Below are positions 1 to 7,534 of a stretch of 64,000 nt of DNA, piece after piece (position 1 is the stretch's first letter; each line of letters opens with the position of its first letter). The position numbers and the translations under genes were made by a program. The DNA lies in assembly GCA_036337945.1 (NCBI GenBank), contig JAYZDF010000007.1, positions 1 to 64,000 on the forward strand. Reading direction: 5' to 3'. The stretch comes from JAYZDF01 sp036337945 (GTDB taxonomy: Bacteria > Myxococcota > Kuafuiibacteriia > Kuafuiibacteriales > Kuafuiibacteriaceae). The notes beneath the pieces are model-generated. The model ran no database searches. It worked only from the letters and a program-made list of their open reading frames with translations, and was not told the origin of the DNA.

Positions 1-1
1 C

Positions 2-904
2 GAAACCGGTACCGGTAAAGAAGTTGTAGCTGAGGCTATTCATCGCGAGTCTGCTCGAAAAGACAAACCGTTTATCGTGGTCGATTGCGCGTCTATTCCG
101 CATAACCTCATCGAGTCCGAGTTGTTTGGACACATGAAGGGGGCCTATACCAATGCCGTGAGCGACCGGGATGGCGCATTTCAAGCCGCAGATGGAGGGA
201 CAATTTTTCTTGATGAGATTGGTGAGATGCCTCCGGCACTGCAACCGAGATTATTGCGCGCTCTGGAAACAAGAACAGTGAAAAAAGTCGGATCGAATGA
301 TTTCAATCCGGTAGATGTTCGAGTGATTGCGGCCACCAACCGAAATCTAGAAGATGAAGTCAGAGCAAAAAACTTTCGGAGTGATTTATACTTCAGGCTT
401 GCCGTAATTCGCGCAGACTTACCCGCTTTACGCGAACGCCGAGAAGACATCCCCATGTTGGCAAAACACTTTCTCAAAGAGATTAACCAAAAGCGAGCAC
501 CGGACCAACAGGCCGAACTTACGAAAGAAGTCACCGCCGCACTCAGTTCATATGACTGGCCAGGTAACGTCCGCGAGCTTCGTAATGTGATTCAACAAGC
601 GGCATCTCTTTCTAATGAAGCCCTCACGCTCGCGAATAAGTTAAGACAATCTACCGATGGGGAAGGTCGGCCATCTTCAGTTGTATTTGATGCTCGAGAG
701 CCCTCTTCCGTTGGATTCTCACATTTTCTGAATCTTCCGTATAAGGAAGCGAGAAAACAAGCGCTTGAGGCATTTGAGTCGCTCTACGCCAAACATGTTG
801 TCGAGAAAGCTTCGGGGAATGTGAGTAAGGCCGCCGAACTTGCGCAAGTACATCGCAACGTTCTTCATCGAATTCTATCCAGGGATAAAGCGCAAAATGA
901 CTAA
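2..904 (+). CDS. NtrC-type AAA+ transcriptional regulator with Fis HTH (5' partial)
   Basis: The reading frame is open from base 2, so the N-terminus lies outside the window. It begins inside Walker A (ETGTGKE). It then has the Walker B segment (TIFLDEIGEM), the sensor I region (AATNRN), an Arg-finger region (FRSDLYFRL), a WPGNVREL motif and a C-terminal Fis-type helix-turn-helix (NVSKAAELAQVHRNVLHRIL). Family members use ATP to remodel sigma-54 RNA polymerase. The loop that normally reads GAFTGA is GAYTNA here, so sigma-54 contact may be altered or lost. The sensory domain is unseen. The stop overlaps the next start by 8 bases, which suggests co-translation with the HAD gene. Confidence 0.9.
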   Translation, partial: ETGTGKEVVAEAIHRESARKDKPFIVVDCASIPHNLIESELFGHMKGAYTNAVSDRDGAFQAADGGTIFLDEIGEMPPALQPRLLRALETRTVKKVGSNDFNPVDVRVIAATNRNLEDEVRAKNFRSDLYFRLAVIRADLPALRERREDIPMLAKHFLKEINQKRAPDQQAELTKEVTAALSSYDWPGNVRELRNVIQQAASLSNEALTLANKLRQSTDGEGRPSSVVFDAREPSSVGFSHFLNLPYKEARKQALEAFESLYAKHVVEKASGNVSKAAELAQVHRNVLHRILSRDKAQND

Positions 905-1490
905 GATCTTATTACTTGATGTGATGGGCACGCTCGTCACGGAACCCTATATGGAGGTACTGCCAAAATTTTTTGGTATGAGCCTCAAAGAATTATTCGC
1001 AAGGCGCGACATGGAGACTTGGCCCGCGTTTGAAAGAAACGAAATGAGCGAACAAGAGTATTTCGAAGCATCTTTCAAAGATATTGATCCGAATCTTGAT
1101 GGCAACGTGCTCAAAAAGATGATGTACGACTACTATCAAATCATTGACGGAATCGAACCTCTTCTCACGAAACTAAGAGAACAAAAGGTGCCTATGTATG
1201 CGCTTTCGAATTACCCAACCTGGTACGAAATGATTGAAGAAAAACTTCAGCTCTCCCGATTTCTTGAGTGGAAATTCGTTTCTTGCCAAACTGGGGTTCG
1301 TAAACCAGACCTGCGCTCATATACAGGCCCTGCAGAGACACTCGGTGTCAGCACAAAAGAATGTGTTTTTGTCGACGACCGAAAAGTCAATTGTGACGCC
1401 GCGAGAGAAACTGGCATGACGGCTATTGAGTTCTCAGGTGCAGAAAACCTTAGAAAAAGACTGATTGAACTCGAGGTCCTTCGGGTTTGA
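897..1490 (+). CDS. HAD-superfamily hydrolase (first of tandem pair)
   Basis: 197 residues from an ATG that overlaps the end of the AAA+ regulator; a longer in-frame extension would overlap much more and lacks HAD homology. HAD motif I is LLLDVMGTL, with nucleophile Asp but Met where phosphatases carry the acid/base Asp (DxD). Motif II is ALSN, motif III is RKPD and motif IV is FVDDRK. The cap is C1-type alpha-helical. The missing second Asp also occurs in dehalogenase-like HADs, so phosphatase activity is not assured. The substrate is unknown. The stop overlaps the next gene by four bases (TTGA). Confidence 0.85.
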   Translation: MTKILLLDVMGTLVTEPYMEVLPKFFGMSLKELFARRDMETWPAFERNEMSEQEYFEASFKDIDPNLDGNVLKKMMYDYYQIIDGIEPLLTKLREQKVPMYALSNYPTWYEMIEEKLQLSRFLEWKFVSCQTGVRKPDLRSYTGPAETLGVSTKECVFVDDRKVNCDAARETGMTAIEFSGAENLRKRLIELEVLRV

Positions 1491-2185
1491 TCAAAGCGGT
1501 TCTCTTTGATGTTGGCGGAACTCTCATTACACCGAATCCATCTGTCGCCGCTATCTATAAAAAATTCGGTGAACCATTCGGCTTAGAAGCGACGGAAAAC
1601 GAGTTAAAGCTCGCCTTTGCGAGCGCCTGGCCAAGATATGAAGGTTTCGGGAAAGCTGCCGCAACGCAATTGAGTCATGATTCTGAAAGCATCAAGAATC
1701 GATGGCAGGTCTTGGTTGAAGATGTTTTCGACCAAGTAGCATTTACTGGTGATCGTGATTCTTGTTTTTTGGCGCTTTATCACGCTTTTGAGCGCCCCGA
1801 GGTATGGAAGATTTATCCCGATGTTTTTCCTGTTATAGACGCCCTCAATCAACTTGGGATGAACTTAGGACTCATTTCTAATTGGGACGCTCGACTTAGA
1901 CCTTTACTGAAAGACTTAGATCTTGAGAATCATTTTGAACCCATTATTATTTCTTGTGAGGTTGGCGTAGAAAAACCCAAAACAGAAATTTTTGAGGCTG
2001 CACGAAAGCAATGTAATTGTTTGTTTTCAGAAATTGTCTACATTGGAGATCAAGCCGACTTCGACGTTTTCGCACCTAAAAAATTAGGGATGAAAGCATA
2101 CTTAATCGACAGGGACAAAAGGTCGTCGATACCGCACCGATTAGACTCACTCTTGGATATAATAAAGGAGATTAGGAGTTCTTAG
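1487..2185 (+). CDS. HAD-superfamily hydrolase (second of tandem pair)
   Basis: 232 residues starting at a TTG whose last two bases belong to the preceding stop, so translation is probably coupled. Motif I is LFDVGGTL: the nucleophile Asp is present but the acid/base Asp is replaced by Gly, as in HDHD3/REG-2-like proteins. Motif II is ISNWD, motif III is EKPKTEIF and motif IV is YIGDQADFD. It differs clearly from the upstream HAD, so a recent duplication is unlikely. The substrate is unknown. The 3' end runs 14 bases into the convergent plsX gene. Confidence 0.85.
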   Translation: MIKAVLFDVGGTLITPNPSVAAIYKKFGEPFGLEATENELKLAFASAWPRYEGFGKAAATQLSHDSESIKNRWQVLVEDVFDQVAFTGDRDSCFLALYHAFERPEVWKIYPDVFPVIDALNQLGMNLGLISNWDARLRPLLKDLDLENHFEPIIISCEVGVEKPKTEIFEAARKQCNCLFSEIVYIGDQADFDVFAPKKLGMKAYLIDRDKRSSIPHRLDSLLDIIKEIRSS

Positions 2186-3203
2186 CCGATTGCAGGCCAA
2201 ATTGAGCGATTTTCTCGGCGAGTTGCTGTTCCGCACATTTCTCAGCAACTCGGATTGCATTACGGATTGCGCGTGGACTTGAACGACCATGTGCCTTAAT
2301 ACACAAGCGGTCAAAGCCAAGTATGGGAGCTCCTCCGTATTGCTGCCAATCGGTCACGTCTTTTATTTGAGTCAAGCCACTTGAGAGAAGAAAGAATGCA
2401 AGTCTCCACGTCAATTTTCTACGATAGGCGTACTTTGCGAGGTCAATCGCTGTTTCAGAGACACCTTCGAGCATCTTCAAGACAACATTTCCGGTGAACC
2501 CGTCACATACCACGACATCAGCGCGACCACGTGGCAGATCGACACCCTCAACGTTCCCGATAAAATTTATCTCTTTATTTTCGCTCAGCGCCTTGTGAGC
2601 ATCGACAATCTCGCGCCGTCCTTTATTGGGTTCGGAACCATTCGAAAGTAAAGCAACACTGGGCCGTGAATTTTGACTAATAATCGAAGCATAGGCTGCG
2701 CCCATGGAAGCAAAATTCATGAGATCGACAGAACTCACATCGATGGTGGCACCAACATCGAGGAGAAGAGAGAAAGGATCTGCTTTGCTTCCATGGGTTC
2801 TCTGAGTGGGTATCACTGCGGCAAGAGCTGTACGCCGAACCCCCTCAAGCCGTTCAAAGAATTTTGCGCAAGACATTACAAGTGCCCCAGTATTTCCAGC
2901 CGAAATCAAAGCATCGGCGCCTCGATCGCGTCCCACCAGGGCTGCGGCTGTTGGTAACGAAGCCTCAGGATAATCACGAAGAGCGCGACGGGGCTTTACA
3001 TCCATCGGTATATGTTGTTCGCAATGAATAATATCGATGCGCTCAGAGCGATGAGGATGATGAGAGAGTGCATGTTTTATTTGAGACTCGTTCCCCACCA
3101 AAACCAATTGGCTATTCAAGCTGATGGACGCCTGCGCACAACCTTCTACAATTGTGGAAACACCATGGTCTCCCCCCATAGCGTCTACTGCAATGGTTCG
3201 CAT
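2172..3203 (-). CDS. plsX: phosphate acyltransferase PlsX
   Basis: 343 residues, normal for PlsX, which converts acyl-ACP and phosphate into acyl-phosphate for phospholipid synthesis at the membrane. Family motifs are the N-terminal AVDAMGGDHG, then ISAGNTGALV, LLLDVGAT, LLSNGSEPNKG, VVCDGFTGNVVLKMLEG and the C-terminal YGGAPILGF. It begins 10 bases after the glutamine amidotransferase gene and probably shares its transcript. The usual neighbours (rpmF, fabH, fabD) are absent on both sides, so plsX is separated from the fatty-acid cluster here. Confidence 0.95.
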   Translation of the reverse strand: MRTIAVDAMGGDHGVSTIVEGCAQASISLNSQLVLVGNESQIKHALSHHPHRSERIDIIHCEQHIPMDVKPRRALRDYPEASLPTAAALVGRDRGADALISAGNTGALVMSCAKFFERLEGVRRTALAAVIPTQRTHGSKADPFSLLLDVGATIDVSSVDLMNFASMGAAYASIISQNSRPSVALLSNGSEPNKGRREIVDAHKALSENKEINFIGNVEGVDLPRGRADVVVCDGFTGNVVLKMLEGVSETAIDLAKYAYRRKLTWRLAFFLLSSGLTQIKDVTDWQQYGGAPILGFDRLCIKAHGRSSPRAIRNAIRVAEKCAEQQLAEKIAQFGLQSAKNS

Positions 3204-3213
3204 AACAACATGT

Positions 3214-4116
3214 CTAAGCCTGAGACTTAGCGCTTGGCAGTGAAACTAAATTGTTGACCGGTTGATTCGATTTTTTGAGCGGCTTTCCTTCGTGATCAAT
3301 GCGGCGAAATTCCATTCGCCAATCAACACCTACGGTTTCACCTTCGTTGAACTCCACCCAAACATTTTCTCCGTTGAGAGGTTCGCTAGAGACCAACATA
3401 TGGTTAATAAAGCCAGTTGAGGATGCAGATTCACATTCTGGTGCGAAATAAGAACAATGGTCTCGTTCTCCGCATTTGGTTTTATAGGTGGACCAAAAAA
3501 GTTCTTTGCCCGAGCGAGTTGCAACCATTGTTGTTCCATTGGTAGCGATGGCGGTCAGCAAACATTTTTTTTCTGAATCTTCTTGATCACATATTTCCCG
3601 GACTTTCGCGATGGTGTCTCTAAGAGAGTCCATAACATGTTCAATGGACAGACGTCGGGTAAGCGGCCCATATCGTGAGAGTTCAGACAAGAACATGTGA
3701 AAAATGACTTCGCTATCAGTGTCACCGAGAATGAAACGTTTGAGGTGCGGATTAATGGTGTCAATCAGCCTTTGGCGAACGCTATCAAAATTAGGAATGT
3801 CGCCGTTGTGAGCAAAGGTCCAACGGCCGTACTGAAATGGATGACAGTTCAAAACAGAGTTACCGCCTTGGGTCGCCTTACGGACGTGGGCCACAACTGT
3901 TTCTGAAGCTACAACACCGCTAACTCGATGGAAAAGCTTGTCATCGTTCGCTGTTTCAGTGCTACGAATGAGATGAGGTGCACCGTCGATGTAATGAACA
4001 ACGCCCCACCCGTCTGGATGATTTTGGCTTTGAAATCCAAGTGCATTATCAGCGTCCACAAGAGAGTTGTGGACCTGACTTGGAATGACACTTTTGAATC
4101 CAAACATTCTACACAT
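3214..4116 (-). CDS. class II glutamine amidotransferase (YafJ-like)
   Basis: 300 residues. The ATG is followed directly by Cys2, the N-terminal nucleophile of Ntn-type glutamine amidotransferases once Met is removed, and a GAGGA sequence precedes the start by about 7 bases. Further motifs are NHPDGWGV, VAHVRKATQG, NCHPFQYGRWTFAHNG and GDTDSEVIFHMFL, all typical of the YafJ/DUG3-like group. No synthetase domain is attached, so it probably acts as a free amidohydrolase or with an unknown partner. It is the first gene of a short operon with plsX. Confidence 0.9.
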   Translation of the reverse strand: MCRMFGFKSVIPSQVHNSLVDADNALGFQSQNHPDGWGVVHYIDGAPHLIRSTETANDDKLFHRVSGVVASETVVAHVRKATQGGNSVLNCHPFQYGRWTFAHNGDIPNFDSVRQRLIDTINPHLKRFILGDTDSEVIFHMFLSELSRYGPLTRRLSIEHVMDSLRDTIAKVREICDQEDSEKKCLLTAIATNGTTMVATRSGKELFWSTYKTKCGERDHCSYFAPECESASSTGFINHMLVSSEPLNGENVWVEFNEGETVGVDWRMEFRRIDHEGKPLKKSNQPVNNLVSLPSAKSQA

Positions 4117-4294
4117 TGCAGATCCTCGCTTTGTTTCTCCACAAAATGTCTGCTGGCGGGTTTAGGTTATGTCCAAAAATAATCAAACTCTCCAGCCCGC
4201 AGCATGACCTATCTGCAGCCAGATCACAACTTCGTGATGCTGCAAGAAATTTCTTGATTGTCGATGATGACCGATTCGGGCTAGCGTCGAGATA

Positions 4295-5851
4295 ATGTAC
4301 AGATTTCTAATCTCAGGCTTGGTTTTGGTATTGGGCTGCGCGCACAGCCAGCCATCGCCCCAGAACGCTACAAAATTGTGTGGTAAGCCGAGCAATTTTT
4401 CCGACGCATCTCGCTTTTTGACCAGCTGTGCGAAAGATCGGGTCATCAAGCTTACCTCTGAACTGGTTCGATTTCCTACAGTAAGCGCAACAGGCCCCGT
4501 CCATCAAAACCGCGCCTTTATTGATATGGCGAAATACCTAGAGCAATGGTCGAAAGCCCATGGGCTTGAGTTCAAGGTCTACGGAGCACACGATGCATGG
4601 GTGATAAGCTATGGTGAAGGGCCCGAAAAACTCGGTTTCATGATGCATTCAGATATCGTGCCAGTAAACCAAAGCCAATGGTCTACTCCTGCCTTCGAAA
4701 CCGTGATCAAAGAGGGACGTTTGTATGGACGAGGAACAGAGGACGACAAAGGTCCTATTGCGGCTGCAATGGTCATCCTCGAAACCTTGAGTGCGTTCAA
4801 CATTAAGACGAGAGGAAAAATTCAGATCATTATGGGGACAGCGGAAGAATCCAACTGGGATGGCATGCGTCGCTATGCAAAGACCTCGACGCAACCAGAG
4901 CATCTCGTTTCAATTGATGCGAGCTATCCAGTCGTCATTGCTGAAAGTGGTTTTGTGTCTTGGACGCTAGGCATAGAAAAAACGAGTCTCGCACGCATCT
5001 CGAGCCGGGCGAGTATTCTAGAATTGAAAGGCGGAAACTTTCTGACTCAGGTTCCAGGCGAAGCATGGATGATTCTCAAACCTGGTCGCAACGAAAGCTA
5101 TGAAGCGCTTAAGAAAAGAATCCAGAGTGTCTCGAACGGCGTAGTGAGTCAGTTTGGTGCGCCTTTTTCTGCCACGGTCAGTTCGACGACGACGGGTATT
5201 TTGCTCACCACTTTCGGGAAGGCTGTGCATTCCTCAACGTCAGAGGACGGAGCCAATGCCCTGTGGCTACTTGCAGCGATTGCGAATGAATTGGACCTCA
5301 ATGAAAATGAAGAGTCGACAATGTTGACACTGATTCACAACTACCTAAACGAGCACTATGGAGAAAAATTAGGTCTCGCCTATTCGCACGAAATCATGGG
5401 GCCTTTAGCAGTAATTCCTAGTCTTCTGAGAAAAGAAGACAATCAACTACAGTTGTCTATCAACATGCGGCGACCCGCGGGAAAAACCAAAGCTGAATTT
5501 CAAGACAGCCTAAACCGGGCGCTCAAAGTGATTCAGGACAACCTCTCGACCAAAGTTAAGCAATTATCAAATCCCTATATTGGAGACCCGGCGCTCGCAC
5601 GAACCGATGGACCGCTCGTAGATACATTGATTGATGTTTACAGAAAACACACCAAAGACGTGCAAGCGCAACCGGTCTCTATTCGAGGCGGAACCTACGC
5701 GAGACTTTTTGATGGTTCGGTTTCATTCGGCCCGTCGATGCCCGGCAAGGAATATAGAGGTCATGCTCCAGATGAATATATTGAAATCGCAACGCTTCAT
5801 CGGATGGTCCATATGTTGTTTGAAGCAACGCAGCGACTCGCGATAGAGTAA
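4295..5851 (+). CDS. M20 family metallopeptidase (Sapep/PepV-like), lipoprotein
   Basis: 518 residues. The N-terminus has a short hydrophobic run and a lipobox (LVLGC), so it is probably anchored in the envelope. Metal-site motifs of the M20 family are present in order: HSDIVPV (His-x-Asp), GRGTEDDKGP (bridging Asp), TAEES (catalytic and metal Glu), a later Asp in SIDASYP, and the C-terminal GHAPDEY His. RGGTYARLF and GPSMPGKEYRGHAPDEY closely follow dinuclear-zinc dipeptidases. It likely hydrolyses dipeptides or short peptides outside the cytoplasm. The phosphatase gene starts 5 bases after its stop. Confidence 0.9.
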   Translation: MYRFLISGLVLVLGCAHSQPSPQNATKLCGKPSNFSDASRFLTSCAKDRVIKLTSELVRFPTVSATGPVHQNRAFIDMAKYLEQWSKAHGLEFKVYGAHDAWVISYGEGPEKLGFMMHSDIVPVNQSQWSTPAFETVIKEGRLYGRGTEDDKGPIAAAMVILETLSAFNIKTRGKIQIIMGTAEESNWDGMRRYAKTSTQPEHLVSIDASYPVVIAESGFVSWTLGIEKTSLARISSRASILELKGGNFLTQVPGEAWMILKPGRNESYEALKKRIQSVSNGVVSQFGAPFSATVSSTTTGILLTTFGKAVHSSTSEDGANALWLLAAIANELDLNENEESTMLTLIHNYLNEHYGEKLGLAYSHEIMGPLAVIPSLLRKEDNQLQLSINMRRPAGKTKAEFQDSLNRALKVIQDNLSTKVKQLSNPYIGDPALARTDGPLVDTLIDVYRKHTKDVQAQPVSIRGGTYARLFDGSVSFGPSMPGKEYRGHAPDEYIEIATLHRMVHMLFEATQRLAIE

Positions 5852-5856
5852 TATTA

Positions 5857-6315
5857 ATGATTCGAGTTGTTTTTATTTGTAGCGGCAATATATGCCGGTC
5901 TCCTCTGGCTGCCGGAATGGCTACATCAATGCTCAAGGAAGAAAATATTCCAGCCGTTGTCATTTCTGCCGGAACACTGAATATCAACGGACAACCTGCT
6001 GCCCCGAATGCTGTGGAGGCAGGACGACTAATTGGAATCGATATCAGTACGCATCGCTCGCAAGGGATCTCACTCCCACTCATGCGAATGGCCGACGCGC
6101 TGGTGGTCATGGCACCAAAACACGAAACTTTTCTGACCAAATTGGACCCAAATCTGGACGAGAAGATCGTTCGAATGTGGGAGTACGGAGAGCACACGGA
6201 GTCGCTTTTTCAGATAGAAGACCCGGTTGGACAGGACCTCGAAACTTTCATCGAGTGCCGAAAGCGGCTGACCAAATGCCTTACAGCCTGGGTTCAACAC
6301 ATTAAACAAGGGTAA
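5857..6315 (+). CDS. low-molecular-weight protein-tyrosine phosphatase
   Basis: 152 residues, the usual size for the family. The P-loop CSGNICRSP (CX5R-S) lies near the N-terminus and the general-acid DP loop is at EDPVG. MIRVVFICSGN is the standard start, with ATG 5 bases after the peptidase stop. These enzymes remove phosphate from tyrosine, or in the ArsC-like branch reduce arsenate; the intact DPVG supports phosphatase. No tyrosine kinase or capsule gene is nearby, so the substrate is open. Confidence 0.93.
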   Translation: MIRVVFICSGNICRSPLAAGMATSMLKEENIPAVVISAGTLNINGQPAAPNAVEAGRLIGIDISTHRSQGISLPLMRMADALVVMAPKHETFLTKLDPNLDEKIVRMWEYGEHTESLFQIEDPVGQDLETFIECRKRLTKCLTAWVQHIKQG

Positions 6316-6380
6316 ACACGAGTAAAAAAGGGCACTTTTCGGTTGCCCAAGGCCTAGGGTCTCGGGTTAGAAAGCCCGTC

Positions 6381-7493
6381 ATGCGCAAACAGTTACTATC
6401 TATGTTCTCCATCTTGGTGCTCGCGAGTGCTTGTACCTCTGACCCGACACCTCAGCCCAAAAGGAATCCCAGCATGACTGCGGATGCTGGAGCGATGTCC
6501 GACCTCGACGCGGGTCAAGTCGTAGACGCGGGTCCATCGACCGAACAAACCACCTGCGGACCAGTCACTCCGGGTGTTGATACTTGCTGCCCCGTCGACG
6601 GAAAAGGTTGTGGAGACCAAACCTGCTTTTACACAACTGGCGCAATCAACGAGCCTCAATGTCGTGACTTGGCTATGGCGACCGTTGGAGCTGAGCAAGA
6701 ATGCGATGCGAATCTTAACAACTGCGAAGGTGGATACACCTGCGTGCAAGTTGGCGATATGGGCGGCGCTCGATGCCTGAAAGTTTGTCGCGCTGGAACA
6801 AATCCAGACTGCGCCAGCGAACAAGATCCGATGGGCAACCCATACAGCTGTCTTTTCACTTTCCAAGGTAACCCGAGTTGGGGTCTATGCCTTCCAACAC
6901 CAACGGAATGCGTTCCTTACAATGACACCTGCCCTACCGGTGAATATTGCAGCGTCATCAGCATGACCGGTCAGAAAGGTTGTATTCCTGAAGGAACCAA
7001 GAATATCGGTGATGCTTGCAATCCAGGTGAATGCAAGAAGGGCGGAATCTGCGTCAACGGTGCTTGTGAAATCCCATGCGACCCTACGAATGCAATGTCT
7101 TGCACAGACCCAAACCAAACCTGCTCAGGCGAACTCGGCTTCTCTGACGGCACCCGACTTGGCTTCGGCATTTGTGGTTCTTCTTCTTGTAACCCTGCGA
7201 CCTCAGCAACGGATTGTATGATGGGAGAAAACTGCGAACTGACCGCGACCAACTTCGAATGTGTTCCAGAAGGTACGGCAACCGCAGGTCAACCTTGCTC
7301 ACGTGGAATGACCTTCTGCGCTCAAGGCAATATCTGCATCAACAACCTCACCGGTGGAACTGGTGACCAATGTTATGAGGTTTGCGATACAATGGCCGGA
7401 ATGAACACCTGCTCCGCTGGCGTTTGCCAAGGTCTAATGGACCAAGACGGAAACCCAGTAGGTGGTGTTTCTGGCTGGGGCGTTTGCATCTAA
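6381..7493 (+). CDS. cysteine-rich secreted lipoprotein
   Basis: 370 residues with an N-terminal signal and lipobox (VLASAC). By my count it has 39 cysteines, the rest of them spread over repeated short segments (for example CPTGEYC, GDACNPGEC, GENCELT), consistent with a disulfide-bonded surface protein. An Asp/Ala/Gly linker follows the lipid site. Such Cys-rich lipoproteins are common and mostly uncharacterised in Myxococcota-type genomes. No enzymatic motif is seen. A weak inverted repeat (GGGCA 6330-6334, TGCCC 6344-6348) lies between the phosphatase gene and this one. A perfect hairpin follows the stop. Confidence 0.8.
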   Translation: MRKQLLSMFSILVLASACTSDPTPQPKRNPSMTADAGAMSDLDAGQVVDAGPSTEQTTCGPVTPGVDTCCPVDGKGCGDQTCFYTTGAINEPQCRDLAMATVGAEQECDANLNNCEGGYTCVQVGDMGGARCLKVCRAGTNPDCASEQDPMGNPYSCLFTFQGNPSWGLCLPTPTECVPYNDTCPTGEYCSVISMTGQKGCIPEGTKNIGDACNPGECKKGGICVNGACEIPCDPTNAMSCTDPNQTCSGELGFSDGTRLGFGICGSSSCNPATSATDCMMGENCELTATNFECVPEGTATAGQPCSRGMTFCAQGNICINNLTGGTGDQCYEVCDTMAGMNTCSAGVCQGLMDQDGNPVGGVSGWGVCI

Positions 7494-7503
7494 GCAACGG
7501 CTC

Positions 7504-7534
7504 GCTAAGGAAGTTGGACCACAACTTCCTTAGC
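7504..7534. terminator. perfect 13-bp inverted repeat between convergent genes
   Basis: GCTAAGGAAGTTG (7504-7516) pairs perfectly with CAACTTCCTTAGC (7522-7534) around a 5-base loop. It sits 10 bases after the stop of the Cys-rich lipoprotein gene and also forms the last codons and stop of the convergent GH31 gene. It is well placed to end both transcripts, but no long T tract follows on either strand, so the intrinsic-terminator assignment is inferred. Confidence 0.6.

Noticed and set aside
3909..4449. Short open frames opposite and upstream of the glutamine amidotransferase.
   Set aside because: They are shadows of the real genes without Shine-Dalgarno sequences, motifs or sensible composition.
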